Source of the DNA: Tubiluchus corallicola
Taxonomy: Eukaryota > Priapulida > Priapulimorpha > Priapulimorphida > Tubiluchidae
Direction: 5' to 3'
NCBI GenBank assembly: GCA_030141605.1
Contig: JAQGDQ010000975.1
Location: 1-64,000, forward strand
DNA: 64,000 nucleotides
The translations under genes and the position numbers were made by a program. The notes under the pieces are model-generated. The model did no database searches. It had not been told where the DNA came from and saw only the letters and a program-made list of their open reading frames with translations. Every line of letters starts with the position of its first letter. Within the stretch, counting starts at the first letter, position 1. Of this stretch, positions 1 through 9,173 are shown in pieces.

Positions 1-433
1 TATTTAATTGATTCCAGAATAATGCAAGAAGGAATAAAACTTTTTTGAAAATACATGGTGAAGTTAAGGACAGACTTCAAAACTGTTAGCTTACACGTCG
101 CATCACTGTAAAACAGCTTTGGATTTTGCTTTACACTTTGGAGCCATGAAACGCTCAGGCTGCTGGTTTCTTGCTTAACTTTCCATATTTCATTTTGCTG
201 GTTTCACCCAGCGGCTCTTGGATTTGTCCAGCTTTTTTTCTGATATTGTCTTTAATCAACTTTATTTCTAATCTAGACTTTACTTACTTTAATCAATAAG
301 AATAATTAATTACTTCCGGACAAAACTACAATATACGAGACGTTATGAGCAAAGGCTATATAAAGTTATGAGACGACGAACATACGGTAAAGAAAACAGG
401 TATCAACAGGACTCAAAGACATGGGTGAGTTAC

Positions 434-550
434 CTGAAGAAGTACACTTCGAATTAATGCATTAACTGAAGGAGCAAAAAACTGTGACGTGCTTTCAAAA
501 CACCATAAAACCAATCCACCTTTACTAAAAATGGCAAAAAGGTCTAACAT
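434..550 (-). pseudogene. SRPRA: Orphan inverted copy of SRPRA exon 1
   Basis: The reverse complement of this stretch is identical to exon 1 of the SRPRA gene at 9057-9173. It starts with ATG, encodes 39 residues including the [10 protein letters not shown] motif of the SRX domain, and ends in a GT splice donor. It points left, out of the window. It could be the first exon of a second, divergently oriented SRPRA copy outside the window, or an isolated duplicated exon and promoter. Exon 2 would map about 1.3 kb beyond the left edge if the duplication continued, so the window cannot decide. It is called a pseudogene only because no partner exon is visible. Confidence 0.75.
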
Positions 551-934
551 GTTTCTGATCAAGTATTACACAATATCTAACCTATTTTCCATGTCACTAA
601 ACAAACTATAAGAAAATCAGCACGATGTGGAAGCCTCGCGAAAACGAAAAAGAAATTAATGTCGCTAACACATGTTTGTGCGCAGTTTCGTGATTTCAAA
701 CGGGCACGCCGCAACCGCACAGTGGAAACGAATTAACCAACAAACGTTTTGGGAATTTAAAAAGTGCATCCAAAAGCCCAAAATAGAAGCTATAGCAATG
801 AGATTCAAAGATTCATAGAAATTAAGATAACCTTTAAAAAGTATTCCTAACGCCAACTTTGCCAGCGGATGAATACGAGCAATTGATAGAACCAAGGGTT
901 GAAAAAAAATTTCAAACGTGTCGAACAAATGGCA

Positions 935-1391
935 GGTGAGAAGCAAATAAAAGAAATTGCTAACAGTGAAGTGAAGAAGGCAGTTTTGATAATTAAAAAC
1001 GAAAAAGCTCTGGGCATGCAAGGATGGAAAATGAAAATTTAGTAATCAAAGAAGCAGGGATATGATTTATTGATAGTATAGTAGCAGAGCTGAATAAAAT
1101 AATGAAACAAAGGGAAATACCAGAACAATGAGCCCAAAGAAAATAAAGTCAATCTATAAGGCAAAAGGTGATAAGAATTAAAGAGATGAAAATGAACGAG
1201 GGCTGTTTATAACAAATATTTTCAGTAAACTGGTGGACAAAGTGATTAAAAATAGTGTACTAGTTAGATTAAAAGAAAACACAGACGTTCATCAGTGTGG
1301 CAAAAGAAAAAATGGAGAGCCTATGGCCATCTATACACATTGAGAGCAATGTTAGTGTATAAGAGGTTTCATAAAAATGAAGTGTATTTAA
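935..1391 (+). pseudogene. Degenerate non-LTR retrotransposon reverse transcriptase (left arm)
   Basis: Reading across frameshifts and stops gives a reverse-transcriptase-like series: NSEVKKAV, ALGMQGW, a segment like IVAELNKIMKQREIPEQ, then IYKAKGDKN, NERGLFITNIFSKLVDKVIKN and HQCGKRKNGEP followed by YTLRAM. This order (acidic/GW motif, IP..W, KGD, RG..LT..SK, Q.G.R) is that of LINE reverse transcriptases of the RTE/Proto2 type. At least three frameshifts or stops are present, so it is dead. The 118-codon open frame on the opposite strand over 665-1021 is not recognisable as a protein. Confidence 0.6.
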
Positions 1392-1398
1392 TTTTTTT

Positions 1399-2248
1399 GA
1401 ATACATATTGGTGCCACTACTCCTCATCTAAATTACATAATTATCAGAAGGCAAATAAAATATGTTAACAGACTTGACAGCACATGATCATTTTGGTAGT
1501 AAATTCCCGTAATAATATTTATTATTAATAACATTATTATTATTACTGTTACAATTATTATTATTATTATTGCATGGTAACAATACTAGCATGCAAATAC
1601 TATGCATATATAGTTATATACATGTGTATATGCATGTGTATATATGGCATTCTAAAAAATCATAGGCTTATGTCCACACTTATGTCTGTGTATATATGGC
1701 GTGAGTATATATGTGTATATATGTGTGCGTGCGTGCTTGCAGCTATATATGTAAATGCATGAATACATATCGGTGCCACTACTCCCCATTTAAATTACAT
1801 AATTATCAGGAGGCAGATATAATTTATGCTAAGAGACTTGACAGCACATGATCATTCTGGTAGTAAATTCCTGTCGCATTTATTATTATTAACATCATCA
1901 TTATTATTATTACTGTTACTATTATTATTATTATTATTGCATGGTAACAGTACTAGCATGCAATACTATGCATATATATACATGCGTATATGCATGTGTA
2001 TATATGGTATTCTAAAAAATCATAGGCTTATGTCCACACTTATGTAGGTGCATATATGCGTATGTATGTGTATATATGTGTGGGTGCGTGCTTGCAGCTA
2101 AATATGTAAATGCATGAATACATATCGGTGCCACTACTCCCCATTTAAATTACATAATTATCAGAAGACAGATATAATTTACGCTAAGAGACTTGAAAGC
2201 ATATGATCATTCTGGTAGTAAATTCCTGTCGCATTTATTATTATTATT
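1399..2248. repeat. ~360 bp tandem repeat, about 2.4 copies (left arm)
   Basis: The landmark GAATACATAT.GGTGCCACTACTCC begins at 1399, 1761 and 2116, giving unit lengths of 362 and 355 bp; the third copy is cut off at the arm's inner end. Each unit holds a conserved block ending in GACTTGACAGCACATGATCATT, an ATT microsatellite, the palindrome-rich GCATGGTAACAATACTAGCATG block and TATG/TGTATA runs. Open frames seen here are low-complexity by-products. Confidence 0.85.
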
Positions 2249-3719
2249 TTTAGTATTTTATTTCACATTACTATTTTATATTAAAGCTATCGATTATCTT
2301 TTTTGCAAATTGAACGTATGTTCTGATAATTATGGTATAAGCGGCAACACTGTCAGCCGTTAATACACTTATCTGGTGGAAAATTCGATACTTTTCACCT
2401 GCAATACGAGGAATATCATACAAAAAGGCAACCCTGGCTAAGAGTTAGTCAGAGAAAAACATGGCTGCATCCCCCAAAAGAAAAATGTTATAATAATTAT
2501 TGCATTTTACGTTTTAAATTAAAAAATATGCTTTTATATGACAGCACCAAATAAGTATATGAACGTCAATTTTTTTTATAGAATTCCCGGACGGATGTGC
2601 GATATGAAGAAGAAGATTAGGGCGAGCTGGGCGATTAGACGGAAGCAGAAGTATTTTTATTGTCGGCTCAAGAATCAGACTTATAAAGGTGCAAATACTA
2701 TGAACCTGTTACTGAACATCATAACTGTTTTGACAATGAACATAGTGGCAAGTGTACAAATTGTTTTAGTTGGCAAAAAAGGACAAAGTGGCATTAACAT
2801 TGCAATGACAATTACATGGTAAGCAACAAACTTTATATGTTAATACATATGGCATTCTTAGATTTATACATGTAAAATTTGTAAATGAAAAAATTACAAA
2901 AATACTTGGGTGTCTGTCAGTAATATATATTTTAATTCTATAACAAAAACTTAATATTTATTTATCTAGAGCAAAATAAAGCCCAATGAATAACCAGTTA
3001 CATTAGGTAAAAAAGTGTTTTTCTGATATACAGATGACTATTAGAACAGAAAAAACTAAACGTTGAATTTACCTTACATTCAATTTTCATATCATGGCTA
3101 GAATTTTAGTATTGCCTTTAGTATCATGCTACCTCTTGTTCACTATAGGGAAATTATTTCGATAAGAATAATCCACAAGAGAAAGCAATGTCGTGAAAAA
3201 CAAATTTCACTTACATTTCTCCAATGCATCGCAAACGATACTAAATTTGACCCAGAGCAGGAATACGTATCTTGAAAGCTCAGAGACCATATTTGAAGAT
3301 TTTTAGGTTTTCATCACAGGTCATACTGAAGTAACATTTTTAAGTCCTGAAAATTAAAAATGATCAACTACTAACTATTGCAATTAGAACAGTGGATTTT
3401 GTTTACAAAAAATATTATCACAACTTACCAGTTTAGCAGTAATTACAATGCAAATCTGTGCAAGACAAAAAATGGTAGATGGCGAATTATAAACATAATA
3501 CACAATCACAAATCATAATCTTTTGAATTTTATACTTCGATGCTAACTGTTCCTATTACTACTTAAGGTTCTGGTTATATAATTTCAATGGTAATTTGGC
3601 AGTTTATATAATGGCTTAACAAGGTCCTTTTTACAGCTATTATGCAGCAAACTTCAACATCAAAATATGTTTAGTCTGCCATAATCAACACTTGTTAAAT
3701 TTTCTTTTTCCAATTACAC

Positions 3720-3790
3720 AGTAATAATTTGTACATGTATTTGTAATTGTGGTTTGTTGGCAAAATAAACAGAATTTGAATTTGAACAAA
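3720..3790 (+). repeat. Probable LINE 3' end
   Basis: The stretch TTTGTTGGCAAAATAAACAG followed by GAATTTGAATTTGAAC resembles the terminal sequence and short tandem tail of CR1/L2-like retrotransposons. No coding part is recognised immediately upstream. This is family-level pattern recognition only. Confidence 0.4.
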
Positions 3791-5498
3791 ATGCCTAATA
3801 AAACATACGGAATGCTACAAAAGCACACCAATCAAACAGTGTTTGATTCAGTCCTCAAAGCCAGAATGTAGCTATTTTAAATTTATAATTTACACGAGTT
3901 ATTATTTTAAGAGTGATATATTCCACCATAGTCAAGCTCCAAAGGTCAAATATAATTTATGAAAATAAGCAGAGTGCTGCCTAAATAAAACACAGGCAGG
4001 CTGCCTTTTTTATAAAGTTTCACAGTGTTAAGGATTCAAATTCTGACAGGTCTGATCCCTAAGCTTTTTCATGACCATGTGTCAAATGAAAGTTAAACAG
4101 TTCCAAACCCAGTTAATAATTAAATGAGTTGCTCCCAAGAAAGAGGCTTCTGGGCAGTTTGGTCAACCGTACTGTGTCTGGTTGCGGAAGGTTGTGTAAT
4201 CCTAGAGACATAACTTAGGATTCTAGATTTCAGATCTCAATGCCACCATTTACAATAATCAACATTACTTCAAGCATCAGAGTACTGATTCCAGTGCACC
4301 AGTGTGTATTAAATAATCTCCTAAAATGATAGATTATAAAAAAATTCATTTTAGTTTATTTTATATTTCATTTACCCTTACTGTCGTGCAAAAGTAAAAA
4401 GCAATAACTACAGTTTTAACAAAATGGATGTTTGATGCATTCTTAACAAACAGATGGTGTGCTTTGTTGCTATCATAATGAAATTTCACTTTAAGCAGTA
4501 GTTTTTGTGCAATAAGTAACTTCCAATTATAGAGTATGCAAAAAAGAGCCCCACTACAGAAATAAAGTGGGGACTATCAGAATTAGCACTTATGCACCTC
4601 AATATACAAAAGTTCAAAGGAAAAATAACTTTTCATTTTCCTGCAGACTAAATAGCAGTATCTTTGTATAGAAGGCCTATTCTTATTTTCCATTAGAACA
4701 CAAATTCAAATGCAGATACTGCTGAACCACTTTGTTACAATTTACATGGGCACCACTGTTAAGCCAACAGGATAAAGAGCAGTATCTTCCAAGACAGCAG
4801 GTTGTACCTCTTAATTTTATTTGTAAATGGACGGCCTGGCTTTTCCTTTGTTCAACAGCATTCAGACATATACTTACGTTATTTGGCATAGTGGCATAGG
4901 AGCTAAAATGATTTGGGACAATATTGCAAACTTCAATTGCATTTGTCAAAGGCAAGATTTTGCAGTTACTGCCCTCTATTTTTGCACTGCAGTTTAGCAT
5001 TTAGGCCTTCTTTCTGACTATCCTAATGCAACAGGACCTAGAACTGCAAGTTATCTAGAAGCCAGATGGACAATAAACCTACTTTTTTGAAAATATCCAG
5101 ATGCGTTTAAATTCGCCATCAAATAACATTGTTACAGGTTCTAAATTCATAAAAATCGTGCAATCTTGAGTAAAATGTGCAAAACGATAATTTAATAAGA
5201 ATGAAAAGGTGTGTTTTAGTAATGCAGCACAAAGCTAATACTTTTCCAACTTTGTGTTGTGTAATTCTTCGCAACAGCAATAACTACCTAACTACCTACC
5301 CTGGACCACCTAGGTGTTGATGACAATCTATTAAATGTGCAATTTGTCGCAATTACAGTCGAAGAACTATTTGTCTCAAAAGTATATTATAACTACTGGA
5401 GATTTACTACTACTACTACACTTTGGCGTCAGCTTTGAAACTCTGCTGAAGCATTCAAGAATTTTTACTGCTGTCACGACCACGACATCTGCATTTGA

Positions 5499-5499
<1 letters not shown>

Positions 5500-5539
<40 letters not shown>

Positions 5540-5560
5540 TACTCAAGTCTCTTAGCATGC

Positions 5561-5593
<33 letters not shown>
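5500..5593. repeat. (AT)n microsatellite interrupted by an arm-repeat fragment
   Basis: Two AT/TATG runs flank the sequence CTCAAGTCTCTTAGCATGC, which matches the conserved block of the ~360 bp tandem unit in the arms (TCAAGTCTCTTAGCAT on the complementary strand). The tract is therefore probably another decayed copy of that repeat family. Open frames on both strands here are IYIYIY artefacts. Confidence 0.75.
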
Positions 5594-5595
<2 letters not shown>

Positions 5596-5724
5596 CATGC
5601 TAAACAACGACAAGTTACACAATGAACAATTCGCAACACAAAAACGCACTTCGAAGACAAACTTGTTGAAAACATATCACACGACTCAAGATTGTTTGAA
5701 AATGTAAATCAACACGTGTCAATA

Positions 5725-6270
5725 GGTCATTAGTTGGACCACTTATATACAATAATAGTAATACTAATACTGATACTGGCAAAATTGCAGATACACTCAA
5801 TGCATAATTCTTGAGCATATAATATGCTAGGAAAGATTTATCCATGATGCCAACTGTAGAACCCAAGGTATTGGATATACTTGAGGACCAACATTTATTC
5901 CACAAAGCTTTGCTGAACTTAAAGTACAATTCTCAACTCTGCAAAACCTGATCAGATACACCCTTCGATTTTAGTCAAGACTGTCTATGAATTTGCAAAA
6001 TGAATATCGCTATTTTAGAAAAAAACATTTGAAAGTGAAATTGTACCGAATGATTGGAAACTGTCAAGAATAAATCCAATTCTCAAAAAAGAACCAGGAA
6101 ATTTACATGCATATCATAGACCCATCGCAATCACTGGCATTATCTGTTAAGTCCTTGGGAGACTAATAATTAGCCAACTTATACAATACCTAGAACCCTA
6201 TAACTAATAATTAGTTCATCACAGCATGGCTTCCTAAAGAACAGATCTGTTTCAATTCTAACTTACTGGT
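5725..6270 (+). pseudogene. Dead CR1/Jockey-type LINE reverse transcriptase fragment
   Basis: In shifting frames the plus strand encodes VGPLIYNN then GKIADTLNA, MPTVEPKVLDILED, KPDQIHPSILVKTVYEFA, VPNDWKLSRINPILKKEPGN, HRPIAITGII and a relic of QHGF.K.RS. This is the canonical order of the N-terminal half of CR1/Jockey/L2 reverse transcriptases (GPL..G, A..LN..F, PD.I.P..L, P..W..A.V.PI.KKG, YRPI, Q.GF). Stops and frameshifts interrupt every segment. It is truncated before the catalytic box, and no endonuclease is seen upstream. Confidence 0.75.
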
Positions 6271-7164
6271 ATTTTTTTAATTTGCCTTCTCTAAGCTTGA
6301 CCAAGGAATGCCTGTTCAATACAGTTCTATTCAAAATTTTTGAGTTGTCTCTCAATAGGTTACAAATTGTATGAAATTAAACTCAGTAAATTATATTAAC
6401 AAAAATATAGACGGGGTGGTGAAGGACCAGGGGTCCTCGAGCAGGCACCCCTATAAATATGTTATTTGAGTTAAAAACCGCTTTTTAAATTTAATAATGC
6501 GAACATGTTATGTCATTTATTTGTGCTGCTATGTGTTCTGAATTTGATGTTGTCTGGAGAAGCAAATAAGATATTTGAAGTTTATGGAGAGCAAATAAAG
6601 CAACATTACATAATTATTAGAAATACAGTTACATAATGTTGTGTTTTGTTTTGTTTCTCTCGGAAAGCTCGTTGAGAAAACCAGAAAACACTCCATCATA
6701 TTAAACTAGTTTATTATGCGAGAATTCTACAACACAAAAGTATGAAGGAGCGCGAAATGTTTACAGTAAACATGAAAATCTGGAAAACGTTTGAGTGTAT
6801 CTGAAAATACAAGTATACAAGAGAATGTGTAAGTGTGAATCTGAGTGTGTGTGTGTGTCAGCGGCCAGCTTCGCCTTATATAGCGTGCCAGAGAAGTTTC
6901 TTTCTAGAACATTCTACAAGGTAAGGCGATTATTCTAACGGAACATTTTACAATGTTCTTTTTAATTCTAGTAGATGCCAGCGATCTCCACAACACATAA
7001 AATGCAATATCAATTAACCATGCAATATAAAATAAATTAAATAAACTAAATCAAAAACAAAAATAAACTGAAACCACACGTCACAATAGCTTATAGTTAG
7101 AAACAAAAATATGACGAAAACCAAAATAAGAAAAAAAAAACAAATCAGAATGTAATTAAGACTT

Positions 7165-7326
7165 TTATCATTGCATGGTAACAATACTAAGCATGCAAAT
7201 ACTATCTGGTTTCATTGCATGAATTAAAATTCGATGAAACAAAAATATTCAGATATAGCCTTGCAAATTAACTCAATGAAACCAGATAGTATTTGCATGC
7301 TTAATATTGTTACCATGCAATGATAA
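7165..7326. repeat. Near-perfect hairpin at the inner edge of the right arm
   Basis: 7165-7218 and 7274-7326 are inverted copies with about one mismatch around a ~55 bp loop. The sequence is the GCATGGTAACAATACT / GCATGCAAATACTAT part of the ~360 bp tandem unit, extended by ATCTGGTTTCATTG. The right half runs directly into the right arm's tandem array, so the hairpin looks like a small inversion of array material. Confidence 0.85.
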
Positions 7327-7340
7327 TAATAATAGTAACA

Positions 7341-7357
<17 letters not shown>

Positions 7358-7373
<16 letters not shown>

Positions 7374-8207
7374 GCGACAGGAATTTACTACCAGAATGAT
7401 CATATGCTTTCAAGTCTCTTAGCGTAAATTATATCTGTCTTCTGATAATTATGTAATTTAAATGGGGAGTAGTGGCACCGATATGTATTCATGCATTTAC
7501 ATATTTAGCTGCAAGCACGCACGCACACATATATACACATACATACGCATATATGCACCTACATAAGTGTGGACATAAGCCTATGATTTTTTAGAATACC
7601 ATATATACACATGCATATACGCATGTATATATATGCATAGTATTGCATGATAGTACTGTTACCATGCAATAATAATAATAATAATAGTAACAGTAATAAT
7701 AATAATGATGATGTTAATAATAATAAATGCGACAGGAATTTACTACCAGAATGATCATGTGCTGTCAAGTCTCTTAGCATAAATTATATCTGCCTCCTGA
7801 TAATTATGTAATTTAAATGGGGAGTAGTGGCACCGATATGTATTCATGCATTTACATATATAGCTGCAAGCACGCACGCACACATATATACACATATATA
7901 CTCACGCCATATATACACAGACATAAGTGTGGACATAAGCCTATGATTTTTTAGAATGCCATATATACACATGCATATACACATGTATATAACTATATAT
8001 GCATAGTATTTGCATGCTAGTATTGTTACCATGCAATAATAATAATAATAATTGTAACAGTAATAATAATAATGTTATTAATAATAAATATTATTACGGG
8101 AATTTACTACCAAAATGATCATGTGCTGTCAAGTCTGTTAACATATTTTATTTGCCTTCTGATAATTATGTAATTTAGATGAGGAGTAGTGGCACCAATA
8201 TGTATTC
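7358..8207. repeat. ~360 bp tandem repeat (right arm)
   Basis: Mirror image of the array at 1399-2248, with the GGTGCCACTACTCC landmark on the minus strand. Array-like sequence continues inward to about 7274, beyond where the left arm stops matching. Confidence 0.85.
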
Positions 8208-8215
8208 AAAAAAAT

Positions 8216-8672
8216 TAAATACACTTCATTTTTATGAAACCTCTTATACACTAACATTGCTCTCAATGTGTATAGATGGCCATAGGCTCTCCATTTTTTC
8301 TTTTGCCACACTGATGAACGTCTCAGTTTTCTTTTAATCTAACTAGTACACTATTTTTAATCACTTTGTCCACCAGTTTACTGAAAATATTTGTTATAAA
8401 CAGCCCTCGTTCATTTTCATCTCTTTAATTCTTATCACCTTTTGCCTTATAGATTGACTTTATTTTCCTTTGGGCTCATTGTTCTGGTATTTCCCTTTGT
8501 TTCATTATTTTATTCAGCTCTGCTACTATACTATCAATAAATCATATCCCTGCTTCTTTGATTACTAAATTTTCATTTTCCATCCTTGCATGCCCAGAGC
8601 TTTTTCGTTTTTAATTATCAAAACTGCCTTCTTCACTTCACTGTTAGTAATTTCTTTTATTTGCTTCTCACC
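8216..8672 (-). pseudogene. Degenerate LINE reverse transcriptase fragment (right arm)
   Basis: Mirror copy of the fragment at 935-1391, with the same RG..IT..SKL and QCG.RK motifs and the same stops. It lies 0.4-0.85 kb upstream of the SRPRA start codon, pointing away from it. Confidence 0.6.
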
Positions 8673-9056
8673 TGCCATTTGTTCGACACGTTTGAAATTT
8701 TTTTTCAACCCTTGGTTCTATCAATTGCTCGTATTCATCCGCTGGCAAAGTTGGCGTTAGGAATACTTTTTAAAGGTTATCTTAATTTCTATGAATCTTT
8801 GAATCTCATTGCTATAGCTTCTATTTTGGGCTTTTGGATGCACTTTTTAAATTCCCAAAACGTTTGTTGGTTAATTCGTTTCCACTGTGCGGTTGCGGCG
8901 TGCCCGTTTGAAATCACGAAACTGCGCACAAACATGTGTTAGCGACATTAATTTCTTTTTCGTTTTCGCGAGGCTTCCACATCGTGCTGATTTTCTTATA
9001 GTTTGTTTAGTGACATGGAAAATAGGTTAGATATTGTGTAATACTTGATCAGAAAC

Positions 9057-9173
9057 ATGTTAGACCTTTTTGCCATTTTTAGTAAAGGTGGATTGGTTTT
9101 ATGGTGTTTTGAAAGCACGTCACAGTTTTTTGCTCCTTCAGTTAATGCATTAATTCGAAGTGTACTTCTTCAG
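9057..9173 (+). CDS. SRPRA: SRPRA exon 1 (residues 1-39)
   Basis: Starts [18 protein letters not shown] and ends ALIRSVLLQ before the donor GTAACT, phase 0. The MLDFF.IFSKGG start is the family hallmark, which fixes the initiator ATG. An identical inverted copy lies at 434-550. Confidence 0.95.

Larger units (their letters stand above)
1..2248. repeat. Left arm of a giant inverted repeat
   Basis: Position x in this arm is the reverse complement of position 9607-x for the outer part and 9606-x for the inner part, which implies one single-base indel somewhere between about 1021 and 1574. The match runs from the first base of the window to about 2248, where the right partner continues an ATT run and this side turns to TTTTAGTATT. 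Only scattered substitutions were seen, for example near 387-390. The arm begins at the window edge, so it may extend further left. It carries an inverted copy of SRPRA exon 1, a LINE fragment and a ~360 bp tandem array. Confidence 0.95.
2249..7357. other. Spacer of the inverted repeat, repeat debris and no intact gene
   Basis: This 5.1 kb separates the arms. It holds a LINE-type 3' tail near 3720-3790, an (AT)n tract at 5500-5593, a dead LINE reverse transcriptase at about 5725-6270 and a hairpin at 7165-7326. Open frames at 2538-2822 (plus, 94 codons) and 4683-5000 (minus, 105 codons) carry no family signature I recognise and are not called as genes. The rest is AT-rich DNA in which I see nothing. 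Confidence 0.6.

Noticed and set aside
665-1021. 118-codon open frame (minus) and its mirror at 8586-8942 (plus)
   Set aside because: No domain recognised; it is antisense to the LINE relic and is duplicated only because the arms are duplicated.
1574-2047. Open frames rich in YIYM/LLLL in the arms, mirrored at 7559-8032
   Set aside because: They are translations of ATT and TATG microsatellite units of the tandem repeat.
2538-2822. 94-codon frame with alternative-frame peptides rich in acidic residues and Cys
   Set aside because: Considered as a transposase relic, but no ordered family motifs could be seen in any frame.
4683-5000. 105-codon frame on the minus strand, Cys-rich
   Set aside because: No signal peptide, spacing pattern or family motif; length is not exceptional for the composition.
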